Of a stretch of DNA of 64,000 nucleotides, positions 18,964-28,148 are shown piece by piece. The stretch is taken from positions 2,029,501-2,093,500 of the forward strand of contig NC_016024.1 in NCBI RefSeq assembly GCF_000226295.1, in the 5' to 3' direction. Position numbers and translations under genes: made by a program. Numbering within the stretch: the stretch's first letter is position 1; every line of letters begins with the position of its first letter. The stretch comes from Chloracidobacterium thermophilum B (GTDB lineage Bacteria > Acidobacteriota > Blastocatellia > Chloracidobacteriales > Chloracidobacteriaceae). The notes under the pieces are model-generated. The model had not been told where the DNA came from. It saw only the letters and a list, made by a program, of their open reading frames with translations, and searched no databases.

Positions 18964-20364
18964 ATGAAACGTGATGCCTACCGCTGTGAGTTTGCGGCCT
19001 TTCAGGCGGCGCGCGCCAGCGCACGGCAGGCTGGCTGGCGGCAGATTTCCCCCTTCGAGCCGCTTCCCCCGCCGCTGTATGACCGCTTCAGCGATCTGTG
19101 GTCGTCCACGACCATCGCGGCCCTGCGCCAGGCGTGCCAGGACGACACCTCCCGCCCGGCGGTCGAACAGCGCGGCGGGCAGGTTCTTCAGACTTTTGCC
19201 GAAAACTGGTTCATCCGCGCCGCCGCCCGGGAACTCGATGCCGAACTTCACCGGGCGCTGACGACACCGTTCATCACCTGGCAGGGGCAACGCCATGCCG
19301 CCACGACGGTTGCCGGCTGGCTGGAACAGGAAACCGACCGAACCACCCGCCAGGAACTGACCCGCCGGCTGGAGGCGCACTACGCCAGTCTGGTGGACCT
19401 TCAGGCGCAACGCTGGAACCTCACAGCGCAGGCAGCCCGGCAACTTGGCTATGACAGCCTTGCCGCCCAGGCCGCTGCCCACACCCAACGGCTCTGTGGG
19501 GAAGACCTGGCCGCCTGGACGACCGCCTGTGAGCGGTTTCTGGCTGAAACCGACACCGCCTATCGCCGCGCCGTGGCTGCCGCCAAGGATACCAGCCCAA
19601 CCGACCCCTTTGCCCACCGTCGGCAACGGTATCTGGCTGAGGAACTGCTGCGCAGCTTTGGCATCCGCCCGTGGCAGCAAACCAACCTCACCACGACGTG
19701 GCAGGCCACCGGCGTCACCGGGGTCTTCCGGGTGCGCGTCCCCGAAGACATCCGCTGGGCGGTTGCTCCACCGCGCGGCTGGCAGAGCTGGCACGGTTTT
19801 TTGGGTGAACTGGCGCGCGCCCAGCACGCGGCCTGGACTTCTCCGAACCTGCCCGTTGAACTCCGCAGCTATGGCGACCCCGCAATTGCCGCAACCTGGA
19901 GCTGGCTTTTTGCCGGGTTGTTGGCCGACCACCGCTGGCTGGCCAGAATGCTCGACCTCCAGCTTCCCCCGGATGTGCAGCGTGCTATGGCGGCGTGGCG
20001 CTGGCATGTCGTACGGCAGGCGGCCTGGCGCTGTATCGCCTGGTACGGACGTGCCACGGCTGACTGGTCACTGGAGCGCCTCCGCACCGAGTTTGAACAA
20101 CACTTGGGCGCAACCCTCTCCGACTGGGAGCTGTACCGGGAACTCGATCTGGCGGCTCACGCTTTCGGGCAACTCCGGGGAGCCTGGCTGGCAGCCGCCC
20201 TCGATGACTGGCTACGCACCCGGTACGGCAGTTGGCCCACCAGCCGGCGCGCCGGAGATACACTGGTTGACCTGTGGAACACCGGCTTCCGCTACCCGGC
20301 CGGTGAACTGGCCCAACTGGTCGGTGTCGGGCCGCTGACCATGGAGGCTTTTCTTTCCCGCTGA
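18964..20364 (+). CDS. M3-like metallopeptidase homologue lacking zinc ligands
   Basis: A 466-residue mostly helical protein whose layout fits oligopeptidase-F/M3-like peptidases. The segment FLGELARAQH (residues 279-288) aligns by eye with FLHELGHALH, so both zinc-binding His of HExxH are replaced (Gly281 and Arg285) while the Glu is kept. The downstream block PVELRSYGDPAIAATWSWLFAGLL matches the family pattern ELR-FGDPA-E-FAFLFE, with the third-ligand Glu position occupied by Ala/Thr-type residues. It is therefore probably a pseudopeptidase with a binding or scaffold role. The ATG has AGGAGCAGG upstream. Family assignment is by pattern, not by search. Confidence 0.68.
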   Translation: MKRDAYRCEFAAFQAARASARQAGWRQISPFEPLPPPLYDRFSDLWSSTTIAALRQACQDDTSRPAVEQRGGQVLQTFAENWFIRAAARELDAELHRALTTPFITWQGQRHAATTVAGWLEQETDRTTRQELTRRLEAHYASLVDLQAQRWNLTAQAARQLGYDSLAAQAAAHTQRLCGEDLAAWTTACERFLAETDTAYRRAVAAAKDTSPTDPFAHRRQRYLAEELLRSFGIRPWQQTNLTTTWQATGVTGVFRVRVPEDIRWAVAPPRGWQSWHGFLGELARAQHAAWTSPNLPVELRSYGDPAIAATWSWLFAGLLADHRWLARMLDLQLPPDVQRAMAAWRWHVVRQAAWRCIAWYGRATADWSLERLRTEFEQHLGATLSDWELYRELDLAAHAFGQLRGAWLAAALDDWLRTRYGSWPTSRRAGDTLVDLWNTGFRYPAGELAQLVGVGPLTMEAFLSR

Positions 20365-20535
20365 GGGGTTCGGCTACCCGGCCGGGACAAGCCCTGATTG
20401 CTGTGCTGAAACCGGAAGAGGTTGTGAAGTTGCCGCTGCTTCAATCGCATGGTAGTGTGGGTATGTTGGTGGCTTTTCTCACACTCCGTTGTGCGTCAGC
20501 CAGCATCGCATCCCCAAGATGGAGGACTTTTCGCC

Positions 20536-20934
20536 ATGTCTGAAAGCTCGAACAAAATCACCTACTTTCTTGCCGGCGCCAGCATCGGGGCGCTGGTGGC
20601 GCTGCTCTTTGCCCCCAAGTCAGGACGGGAACTGCGCAGTGACATCAGTGATGCCACCCGGCGCGGCATTGATTACACGACGGAAAGCGCCAAGGCCCTG
20701 GGCGAGAAGGCCTCGCACCTGTACACCAGCGGGCGTGAGAAGACGTCGGAGTTGTACCACTTGGGCAAGGAAAAGGCCTCTCATCTGCTCGAATCAGGGA
20801 AAGGACTGCTTGACGAACAGCGTGACCGGGTAGCAGCAGCCATCGAGGCCGGCAAACAGGCGTACCGTGAAAAGAAAGCCGAGGCGCTGGCCCTGAATCC
20901 AAAGGAAACGACGGATAGCGAACCGGCCCTGTAG
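20536..20934 (+). CDS. YtxH-like stress-associated membrane protein
   Basis: A 132-residue protein with one N-terminal hydrophobic helix (ITYFLAGASIGALVALLFAP) ending in the typical KSGRELR motif of YtxH/gas-vesicle-like proteins, followed by a long Lys/Glu/Ala amphipathic helical tail with repeated KAS-HLY/HLL patterns. Members are single-pass, stress-linked proteins of unclear mechanism. GGAGGACTTTTC precedes the ATG. The next gene, 101 bases on, encodes another single-helix plus coiled-coil protein, a pairing common for YtxH genes. Confidence 0.83.
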   Translation: MSESSNKITYFLAGASIGALVALLFAPKSGRELRSDISDATRRGIDYTTESAKALGEKASHLYTSGREKTSELYHLGKEKASHLLESGKGLLDEQRDRVAAAIEAGKQAYREKKAEALALNPKETTDSEPAL

Positions 20935-21035
20935 AAGCCATCCGTCCCGGATGGCTGTTGCCGGCGTGCCCCTTGTTTTGGTGACCATGCCTGCCGGGGC
21001 AAAACCGATGCTTCACTCTGTGTGGGTTGTGAGCT

Positions 21036-21674
21036 GTGATTACGAATGAAATTTTCCAGATCGTCATCAGCGTTTCACTGGTCGTTGTCTTTATCGTTCA
21101 GTTGGCGCTGCTCATTGTTCTCTACCGGCTCGTCACCAGAGTGATAAGCCTGGTCGAGCAGGTGCGCGTCAAAACTGACCCGGTTGTTGAGCAGACACGC
21201 CAGCTTCTGACCTCGGCCAAGCCGATCATCGAGAAGGCACAGGCTACGGCCGAGGCCATCAACCCGATTCTCGTGCGCACCAACGAACTGCTGGGCATTG
21301 CCCGTGAAACGACGGTGTTGGTACGGGACACGACGGCGACGATCAAAACCGAAACCCAGGCCTGTCTGGCCGCCGTCACGGCAACAACCAGGGAACTTTC
21401 CCGCCTCACCACTGAAAGCGCCCACGAAATCTCCGCGCTCGTCAAAGACACCTCCGAACAACTGCGTACCCAGGTGGACACCTACGCCCACGTTGCCTCA
21501 CGGACGGCGCTGCGCATTGATGACACAGCTTCCATCATCCAGCAGGATGTCCTGCGCCCGGTACAGGAAATTTCGGCTGTGCTGACTGCCGTCAAGACGT
21601 TTCTCAGTGTGCTGCTGACACCGGAGCGAAAAACCGTTGACCGCGCCTACCAGGACGAAGAAATGTTCATCTAG
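21036..21674 (+). CDS. DUF948-like membrane coiled-coil protein
   Basis: A 212-residue protein with a single N-terminal membrane helix (IFQIVISVSLVVVFIVQLALLIVLY) and a long helical region rich in Thr, Glu and Ala with heptad character (about residues 40-190). This resembles DUF948-type proteins, which are often encoded next to YtxH genes as here. The start is GTG, and no alternative ATG lies before the membrane helix. The likely location is the inner membrane with a cytoplasmic or periplasmic rod. Function unknown. Confidence 0.75.
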   Translation: MITNEIFQIVISVSLVVVFIVQLALLIVLYRLVTRVISLVEQVRVKTDPVVEQTRQLLTSAKPIIEKAQATAEAINPILVRTNELLGIARETTVLVRDTTATIKTETQACLAAVTATTRELSRLTTESAHEISALVKDTSEQLRTQVDTYAHVASRTALRIDDTASIIQQDVLRPVQEISAVLTAVKTFLSVLLTPERKTVDRAYQDEEMFI

Positions 21675-21795
21675 CGCCGCCGGAAGCCAGACCAGGAAAC
21701 GACCGACATCGAAAAACACTTGGTGTCGCAACGTCCTTCCGCTAGGTTTTGACAGCGCTGTTACAACTCAGGTTGATTGTGGTGGGCGTTTCTGA

Positions 21796-22773
21796 ATGTC
21801 CCAGATACTCTCCGGGGGTTTGCTCGTCAACAAACCACCTAATGTCACCTCACATGACGTGGTGGCCCTGGTTCGGCGGTTCATCGGCATCAAGCGTGTC
21901 GGGCATACCGGCACGCTCGATCCGTTCGCCACGGGCCTGCTGGTGCTGTGCGTTGGCCCGGCCACCCGCCTCTCACGGTTTCTGACGGACACTTCCAAGA
22001 GTTACCGGGCCGTTCTACGCTTTGGTTTCGCCACCGATACGCAGGACCTGACCGGCAAGCCCCTGACACCGCCACGCTCCACCAAAGACCTGACCGAAGA
22101 CCGATTGCGTGAGGTGGCCCGGACGTTTCTGGGCCGGCAGATGCAGACGCCACCCATGTACTCAGCCAAGAAGATTGACGGCGTGGCGCTCTATCAGTTG
22201 GCGCGGGCCGGCAAGGTCGTGGTGCGGGCGGCAACGCCCATTGAGGTGTTCCGCTTTGATTTCATCCCGGATGTGGAAGGCCGCATCCTCCGGCAGGATG
22301 AGCACGGCAATCCGATTGTCGAATGTGATGTCACCTGCTCATCGGGCACCTACATCCGCACGCTGGCCCACGACATCGGCGAGCGCATCGGCTGCGGAGC
22401 GCATCTTGTCGCCCTGCACCGCACAGCCGTGGATGGCTTCACGATTGAGGAAGCCCTGACACTCGAAGACCTGCAACGGTGTGTCATCACCGGCAACTGG
22501 ACGGACAAGCTGCTGTCACCGCTTGACCTGCTGCGTGGCTGGCCGCGGGTCACGCTGGATGCCCAGCAGGCACGGCGCTTCATCCAGGGGCAGGTCATTG
22601 CCATTTCCCCGGATGACATCCTCGCAGGCGATCCCCGGCAGCGACCCTTCCCGGTCACACCGGAAGTCGGGCTGGCTGTCACCGACGACACAGGTCAGTT
22701 CCTTGGCGTTGGACGCTATGATGCCCATACGAGACGCCTCCGCCCCCAGACGGTGATGCCACCCTTGACCTGA
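21796..22773 (+). CDS. truB: tRNA pseudouridine-55 synthase TruB
   Basis: A 325-residue enzyme that converts U55 of the T loop to pseudouridine. The N-terminal GGLLVNKPPNVTSHDVV block and the catalytic HTGTLDPFATGLLV motif (catalytic Asp in LDPF) are clear, followed by KSYRAVLRFGFATDTQD, TPPMYSAKKIDGVALYQLARAG and CSSGTYIRTLAHDIG. A PUA-like tail occupies the last 70 residues. rbfA, infB and rpsO, frequent neighbours of truB, are absent. Confidence 0.96.
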   Translation: MSQILSGGLLVNKPPNVTSHDVVALVRRFIGIKRVGHTGTLDPFATGLLVLCVGPATRLSRFLTDTSKSYRAVLRFGFATDTQDLTGKPLTPPRSTKDLTEDRLREVARTFLGRQMQTPPMYSAKKIDGVALYQLARAGKVVVRAATPIEVFRFDFIPDVEGRILRQDEHGNPIVECDVTCSSGTYIRTLAHDIGERIGCGAHLVALHRTAVDGFTIEEALTLEDLQRCVITGNWTDKLLSPLDLLRGWPRVTLDAQQARRFIQGQVIAISPDDILAGDPRQRPFPVTPEVGLAVTDDTGQFLGVGRYDAHTRRLRPQTVMPPLT

Positions 22774-22859
22774 CACGGCCGTGACGGCCTGGCAACAGCC
22801 TGTTCAGTCCAAATAACCTGAGTACACGGCGGCCACTTGTGGCCTGACGCAATACCCTT

Positions 22860-23072
22860 ATGACACCTGATGAAGCCCGTGAAAAGTTTGGCCGTCGCAT
22901 TCAGCGGTGCGCCAGTTGCTATGTTGCCTTTTACGTCAAGGACCTGTGGTGGGCCGATGATGGCAACTACTACTGCCAGCACTGCCAGGCGGACTACCCC
23001 GGCGTCGCCGTTCATTTTTCGGACTACGCGCAGGATTTCGACTTCAGCCAGTTGCCGAGCCTGCACGAGTGA
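22860..23072 (+). CDS. small treble-Cys zinc-ribbon protein
   Basis: A 70-residue protein with two CxxC pairs (CASC at 17-20 and CQHC at 39-42) spaced like a zinc ribbon around an aromatic-rich strand pair (YVAFYVKDLWWADDGNYYC). It is otherwise acidic at the C-terminus. It is short but well supported by the Cys spacing. The last 29 bases overlap the end of the convergent ypdA gene. No family name is secure. Confidence 0.65.
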   Translation: MTPDEAREKFGRRIQRCASCYVAFYVKDLWWADDGNYYCQHCQADYPGVAVHFSDYAQDFDFSQLPSLHE

Positions 23073-24045
23073 GCTTCTGGGCAATGCCCTCCACGACGCG
23101 GCGCGGAACGACGGTCGCGTTCTTCATGTGGAGTTCACGGGTCAGATGACCGACCACATACAGTCCCGGCACATTGGTTTCATTCGTTTCGGGGTCATAG
23201 ACCGGACGCCCGTCGGCGGCAATCGTCACGCCAGCGGCTGCCAGCAAGGACACCTCCGGTTTCGCTCCCAGCAGGGCAAAAATATGGTCACACGGAACTT
23301 CGTCCACTGTGCCGTCAGCGTGTTGCAACCGCGCCGCATTGGGTAAAACCTCGATGCAGGTCGTTGCATAGTGGATGGTCAACTCGCCTTGGGCGACACA
23401 TTCCATCAGGGGCGCGCGTACCCATGGTTTGATACCAACTTGATCCGGGTCATCAGGATGCGGGTCGAGCGTAGGACGCCGCAGTGACCAGTCCACCTGT
23501 ACACCGGCGCGGCATAAATCCAAGGCGGCTTCCGCTGCCGAATTTCCGCCACCCACCACCAGAATCCGCTTTCCGGCGTAGGGGAAAGCCTCCACGAAGC
23601 GATAGGAAACACGCGCTGGCGTTTCACCTGGCACCCCCAACCGGTAGGGATGACCGAAACCGCCGGTGGCGATGATGACCTGGCGTGCTTCATACACCGC
23701 CTTGGTGGAGATGACCTGAAATCCCGTTCCGGTCGGGAGAATGGCCTGCACCGGTTCGTAGGTGTGAATCGGAAGACACAGTTCGCGGGTGGCCAGCCGG
23801 GTGTAATACGCCAGCACTTCCTCACGGGTGGGCTTGGGGCCAAACCTGGGTTGCAGGGTTCCCGGAATGAGTTCAATTTCATCTGGCGTTGAGAACAGCG
23901 TCCGTCCGATTGGATATTCGGCAATGGTCTGCGCAATGGCAGCGCGCTCCAGCACGAGATAGTCGAGCTGGAACTGGCGGGCCGCATAAGCTGCCGTCAG
24001 TCCGGCAGGGCCAGCGCCAATGATGATGAGGTCATACGTTGACAT
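23044..24045 (-). CDS. ypdA: YpdA-family FAD/NAD(P) disulfide reductase
   Basis: A 333-residue two-dinucleotide-fold flavoprotein: FAD site IIIGAGPAGLTAAY at residues 6-19, NAD(P) site VVGGGNSAAEAAL near 170, and the C-terminal GLYVVGHLT block before HMKNATVVPRR. The absence of a CxxC redox pair separates it from thioredoxin reductase and fits YpdA, the putative bacillithiol disulfide reductase. Ferredoxin-NADP reductase of the same superfamily is the main alternative. The ATG at 24045 was chosen because it starts directly before the FAD fold. Confidence 0.85.
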   Translation of the reverse strand: MSTYDLIIIGAGPAGLTAAYAARQFQLDYLVLERAAIAQTIAEYPIGRTLFSTPDEIELIPGTLQPRFGPKPTREEVLAYYTRLATRELCLPIHTYEPVQAILPTGTGFQVISTKAVYEARQVIIATGGFGHPYRLGVPGETPARVSYRFVEAFPYAGKRILVVGGGNSAAEAALDLCRAGVQVDWSLRRPTLDPHPDDPDQVGIKPWVRAPLMECVAQGELTIHYATTCIEVLPNAARLQHADGTVDEVPCDHIFALLGAKPEVSLLAAAGVTIAADGRPVYDPETNETNVPGLYVVGHLTRELHMKNATVVPRRVVEGIAQKLTRAGSATG

Positions 24046-24170
24046 AAGGTTTTCGTCTTCCTGAATGTTTTTCCAACCCAGCAACCCGCGCCTTCCAGCC
24101 ACCAGCCCGTTGCCGGCGGGCAGGCATCAGGTGCCAGATTCCAGCTTGGGGGACTTATCGCAAACGAGCC

Positions 24171-25991
24171 ATGAACGCCGCGTCCCGTTCCGTTTTTCGT
24201 TTCTTCTTCGTCACACTGCTGGTGCTCGGTCTGGCGGCACCGCCGCTGGCACGCCACGTCGAGGTTTTTCCTGCCGATGCTGCCGTTGAAACCAACCTGC
24301 GCCGGCACATCGGCTATCTTGCCTCCGAGGCGCTGGAAGGACGCCTCCCCGGCACGCCAGGCGCGGAAAAAGCAGCGCAGTACATTATCACCCAGTTTCA
24401 GCTCGCCGGGCTACGGCCGCTCGGCAGTCGGGGGTATCGGCAACCGTTCAGCTTCGTGGCGAGTGTCCGCATGGGGCGGAACAACCATCTGACGGCGACG
24501 GTTGCCGGCGTCCGGCTGACAGCCAGACCGGATGTGGATTTCCGCCCGCTGGCCTTTACGGCCAACGGAGTCATCGAAGGCGAACCGGTTCTGGCAGGCT
24601 ATGGCATTTCGGCGGCCAAAGAGGCGCAGTACGACGACTATGCGATGCTGGACGTGAAAGACCGCCTGGTGGTGGTGCTCCCCTACAGCCCGGCCGGCTC
24701 CAATCCCCACACGAAGTTCGGGGCGTTTTTGTCGCTGCGTTACAAGGCGACCACGGCGCGCAACAAAGGCGCCAAAGGGTTGCTCGTCATCGCCGAAGAT
24801 GATGATTTCCAACGCTCGCAAGTCGCCCGTCTGCGCTATGACGACGCCTTCGGAGACGCCGGCTTTCCCTGCGCCGTAGTGAGTCGCGCCTGGGCGACCA
24901 GACTGCTCGGCCGTCCCGTGGCGGACATCGAACGCCAGATTGCCACGACGGGCCAGCCGGAAACCCAGCTTCTTTCCGACCGGCGGCTGCGCCTTCAGAC
25001 GGAAGTTATCAAGGAACGGAAGACAGCCGACAACATCATCGGCTGGCTGGAAGGCTGCGACCCTGCGCTGCGCAACGAAGTCGTTGTCATTGGCGCACAC
25101 TATGACCACTTGGGCCGCGGCGGACCCAACTCGCTGGCGCCCCGCGAAGGTGACGTGCATCCGGGGGCGGATGACAACGCTTCGGGCACGGCCGGACTGC
25201 TCGAACTCGCCAGAAGTTTTGCCGCCGCACGCAACCGACCCCGGCGCAGCCTGCTGTTCATCGCCTTTTCGGCTGAAGAAAAGGGACTGCTCGGCTCGGC
25301 TTACTTCGTGGACCATCCCACCACCCGCGACAAACGCATAGTCGCCATGCTCAACATGGACATGATCGGACGGTTGCGCGACAACCGGCTGACGGTGCAG
25401 GGCGTCGGCACATCGTCAGTCTGGCGGCCATTGCTGGCCGAGGCCAACACGCGCCACGGGCTGGAACTTTCCCTCGGCGAAAGCGGCTTCGGCCCCAGTG
25501 ATCACGCCTCGTTTTACAAGCGCAACATCCCCGTGCTGTTTTTCCTTACCGGCAGCCACCCGGACTATCACCGTCCTTCGGATACACCTGACAAAATCAA
25601 CTACGCCGGTGAGCGGCAGGTTCTGGCGCTGATTGGGGATGTTATTCAATCCACGGTCAATCTGCCCACGCCGCCGGATTTTGTCGCACCCAAGGCAGGC
25701 GACCGGGCAGAACGCGCCCGTGGCGGATTTCGGGTTTCACTGGGGACGATTCCTGACTACGCCGCCGAAATCAGCGGCGTCAAACTCGCCGGCGTCCGTG
25801 AGGGCAGCCCGGCCGCGGCGGCCGGACTGCAAGCCGGCGATGTCATCGTGGGACTGGCGGGACGCGACATCAAAAGCGTGTACGATTACACCTACGTCCT
25901 TCAGGAACTCGAACCCGACCGGGAAGTGGACATCGTCGTCGAGCGCAACGGGCAGCGGTTGACCTTCAAACTCACCCCGACGCGGCGGTGA
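24171..25991 (+). CDS. exported M28 aminopeptidase with PDZ domain
   Basis: A 606-residue protein with an N-terminal signal peptide (VFRFFFVTLLVLGLAAPPLA). A PA-type insert spans about residues 130-250. The M28 zinc peptidase domain (about 280-500) shows the metal-binding series HYDHLG, ADDNASG, AEEKG, NMDMIG and HPDYHRPSD. A PDZ domain lies at about 515-606 (VREGSPAAAAGLQAGDVIVGL). It is a periplasmic or surface dizinc aminopeptidase, probably degrading peptides. The 3' end overlaps the convergent 2Fe-2S gene by 20 bases. Confidence 0.94.
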   Translation: MNAASRSVFRFFFVTLLVLGLAAPPLARHVEVFPADAAVETNLRRHIGYLASEALEGRLPGTPGAEKAAQYIITQFQLAGLRPLGSRGYRQPFSFVASVRMGRNNHLTATVAGVRLTARPDVDFRPLAFTANGVIEGEPVLAGYGISAAKEAQYDDYAMLDVKDRLVVVLPYSPAGSNPHTKFGAFLSLRYKATTARNKGAKGLLVIAEDDDFQRSQVARLRYDDAFGDAGFPCAVVSRAWATRLLGRPVADIERQIATTGQPETQLLSDRRLRLQTEVIKERKTADNIIGWLEGCDPALRNEVVVIGAHYDHLGRGGPNSLAPREGDVHPGADDNASGTAGLLELARSFAAARNRPRRSLLFIAFSAEEKGLLGSAYFVDHPTTRDKRIVAMLNMDMIGRLRDNRLTVQGVGTSSVWRPLLAEANTRHGLELSLGESGFGPSDHASFYKRNIPVLFFLTGSHPDYHRPSDTPDKINYAGERQVLALIGDVIQSTVNLPTPPDFVAPKAGDRAERARGGFRVSLGTIPDYAAEISGVKLAGVREGSPAAAAGLQAGDVIVGLAGRDIKSVYDYTYVLQELEPDREVDIVVERNGQRLTFKLTPTRR

Positions 25992-26379
25992 GGCTTGATG
26001 GCGGCTCGCTGCCGCTCAGGCAACGCAGGCGGATATGCGGACTCAGGCCGACAATGCGCATCCCCTCACGGACCCGAATGCGACAGGAAAGCGCCGGACG
26101 CTCGCGGTCTTCGCCGGGGCGGAAGTACCGAATCTGGCAGTTTGTACAGTCACCGTTCCAGCAGAAATCACCGTACGAAATGCCTTCCATGTCGAGAAAC
26201 TGGAAGCCGCGCAGAATGACGTTGTTTTCCGGGACGTACACCACCCGTCCCAGCACTTCAATCGGAATAAGCCGCTCGTAAGGCTCGAAGATTTCTGCCG
26301 GTGGTGTGGCAAACATGCGCAGGAGAAGCTCGGTAAAGGCAGGATGGAGGCCGTTCAGACCACACCCTTTCAATCGCAT
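25972..26379 (-). CDS. 2Fe-2S ferredoxin-fold protein
   Basis: A 135-residue protein carrying a plant-type ferredoxin cluster motif: CWNGDCTNC (Cx4Cx2C) followed about 20 residues later by a fourth Cys (ALSCRIRVREGM). The N-terminal 45 residues form a separate helix-rich segment. It is predicted to be a soluble electron carrier. It faces folK divergently and overlaps the M28 peptidase end. A redox partner is not evident, although YpdA lies 2 kb away. Confidence 0.8.
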   Translation of the reverse strand: MRLKGCGLNGLHPAFTELLLRMFATPPAEIFEPYERLIPIEVLGRVVYVPENNVILRGFQFLDMEGISYGDFCWNGDCTNCQIRYFRPGEDRERPALSCRIRVREGMRIVGLSPHIRLRCLSGSEPPSSLTAASG

Positions 26380-26419
26380 GTCCTGAAGGCAGGAAGCAAG
26401 TCCTTCTGGTGTAAGACAC

Positions 26420-26962
26420 GTGGCATATCACACGTTCTATCTCGGACTCGGCAGTAACCTTGGCGACCGCGTGGCTTTGCTGACCCGTGCCATCCAACGG
26501 CTGACCACCGGCGCGAGGCAGTGGCGGTGCGCCAACTGGTATGCCACGGCTCCGGTGGACTACCTGGAGCAGCCCTGGTTTCTCAATACCGTGCTCGAAC
26601 TGACGGTTGACCTGACGCCGGAAGCCATGCTGGCGCAGGGCCTTGGGCTGGAAGCCGAAGCCGGGCGGGTTCGCACCGTCCCAAAGGGTGCGCGGCCGCT
26701 CGACGTGGACATCCTGCTCTGCCAGACCGCAGACGGTGTGTTTCTGGTTTCCGCAGATTCCGCCCTGACGCTGCCGCATCCCCGGCTGCATCAGCGGCGG
26801 TTCGTCCTGACGCCGCTGTGTGATCTCATCCCGGACGCGCAGCATCCACAGCTTCACCAGAGCTTTGCCCACCTGCTGGCCACCTGCCCTGACCACAGCC
26901 CCGTCGAAATCTTTGCGCAGAACGGACTCAGCTTCGGCGGCGGCGCCCGGCCGGAGATGTAG
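26420..26962 (+). CDS. folK: 6-hydroxymethyl-dihydropterin pyrophosphokinase FolK
   Basis: A 180-residue folate biosynthesis enzyme that transfers pyrophosphate from ATP to 6-hydroxymethyl-7,8-dihydropterin. Recognisable blocks are FYLGLGSNLGDR (pterin-binding N-terminus), YATAPVDYLEQPWFLN, GARPLDVDILL and HPRLHQRRFVLTPLCDLIPD. The start is GTG. Its end overlaps the convergent response-regulator gene by 35 bases. No other folate genes are adjacent. Confidence 0.94.
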   Translation: MAYHTFYLGLGSNLGDRVALLTRAIQRLTTGARQWRCANWYATAPVDYLEQPWFLNTVLELTVDLTPEAMLAQGLGLEAEAGRVRTVPKGARPLDVDILLCQTADGVFLVSADSALTLPHPRLHQRRFVLTPLCDLIPDAQHPQLHQSFAHLLATCPDHSPVEIFAQNGLSFGGGARPEM

Positions 26963-28136
26963 CCGTCGGCAACCGCAGGTCCTCCGGCTCCAGTGTTGTT
27001 CCTTCGCAGAGAATGCAGGCCCGCTCGATGCAGTTTTCAAGCTCGCGGATGTTGCCCGGAAAGTCGTAGTCCTGAAGGGCTTTGAGGGCGGCCGGGGAAA
27101 GCGTGACCCGGCGGCGGCGGATTTCGCGGCCGTACTTTTCGGCAAAGTAGTTCGCCAGCGCCGGAATGTCCTCCCGCCGCTCACGCAGCGGCGGGATTTC
27201 CAGCGTGAATACGGCCAGCCGGTAGTACAAATCCTCCCGAAAAGTCCTGGCCGCTACGGCTGCGGCGAGGTCCCGGTTGGTCGCCGCCACAACGCGGACA
27301 TCCACACCAATTTCCTGCCCTCCCCCGATGCGTGTAATGGTGCGGGATTCCAGCGCGCGCAGGAACTTGGACTGGACGGCCAGGGGCAACTCGCCGATTT
27401 CGTCGAGAAACAGTGTCCCACCGCGTGCCAGCTCGAACTTTCCCACCTGCCGCCCGTCCGCGCCGGTAAAAGCGCCTTTCTCATGGCCGAACAGCTCATT
27501 TTCGACCAGGGTTTCAGGGATCGCCGCGCAGTTGATGGCCACAAACGGCGCCTGCCGCCGGTGGCTCAGGTGGTGAATGGCGCGCGCAAACAGTTCCTTG
27601 CCCGTGCCGGACTCGCCAAGCAACAGGACGGTCGTCTCCGTGGGGGCGACCCGTTGCAGTTGCTGTCCGACCTGCTGCATGGCCGGGGAATCGCCGATGA
27701 TGCGCGGAAAACCATAGCGCCGGGCATATTCCTCGCGCATCAGGAGGCAGGCGCGCCGCAGGCGGTGTGTCTCCACGAGGCGCTCCAGCACCAGCAGCAG
27801 GTGGTCAGGATCAACCGGCTTTTGCAGGAAGTCTTCCGCGCCGTCCTTCATGGCGGCGACGGCTTCCTCAATGGAGCCATAAGCCGTCAGGACAACCACG
27901 GGCACGTCCGGGTCGAGGGACTTGGCAGCGCGAAGCACCTCCAGCCCTGTGCCATCGGGCAGGCGCAGGTCGGTCAGCACAACGGTCGGCGGCTGCCGCC
28001 GCAGGGCCTGCCGGGCCTGTTTCAGATCGGCTGCCTCAACGACGCCGTAACCGGCACGCTCCAGCGTCAGCCGCCACATCTGACGCAGAGCATCCTTGTC
28101 TTCGACAATCAAAATGTCTGCCGGGGCGGTGGCCAT
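26928..28136 (-). CDS. sigma-54 activator response regulator without HTH domain
   Basis: A 402-residue NtrC-type protein. Residues 1-120 form a receiver domain with acidic site and phosphoacceptor (TDLRLPDGTG) and KPVD. An AAA+ sigma-54 interaction domain follows (about 140-375), with Walker A GESGTGKE, the sigma-54 contact motif GAFTGAD, Walker B LFLDEIGE, and FREDLYYRL. The protein stops right after the PGNIRELENCIERA block with only about 25 low-complexity residues, so the C-terminal Fis-type DNA-binding domain is missing. folK occupies the sequence beyond. It is downstream of a histidine kinase, its probable partner. Confidence 0.93.
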   Translation of the reverse strand: MATAPADILIVEDKDALRQMWRLTLERAGYGVVEAADLKQARQALRRQPPTVVLTDLRLPDGTGLEVLRAAKSLDPDVPVVVLTAYGSIEEAVAAMKDGAEDFLQKPVDPDHLLLVLERLVETHRLRRACLLMREEYARRYGFPRIIGDSPAMQQVGQQLQRVAPTETTVLLLGESGTGKELFARAIHHLSHRRQAPFVAINCAAIPETLVENELFGHEKGAFTGADGRQVGKFELARGGTLFLDEIGELPLAVQSKFLRALESRTITRIGGGQEIGVDVRVVAATNRDLAAAVAARTFREDLYYRLAVFTLEIPPLRERREDIPALANYFAEKYGREIRRRRVTLSPAALKALQDYDFPGNIRELENCIERACILCEGTTLEPEDLRLPTATSPAGRRRRS

Positions 28137-28148
28137 GTCAATTCCATC

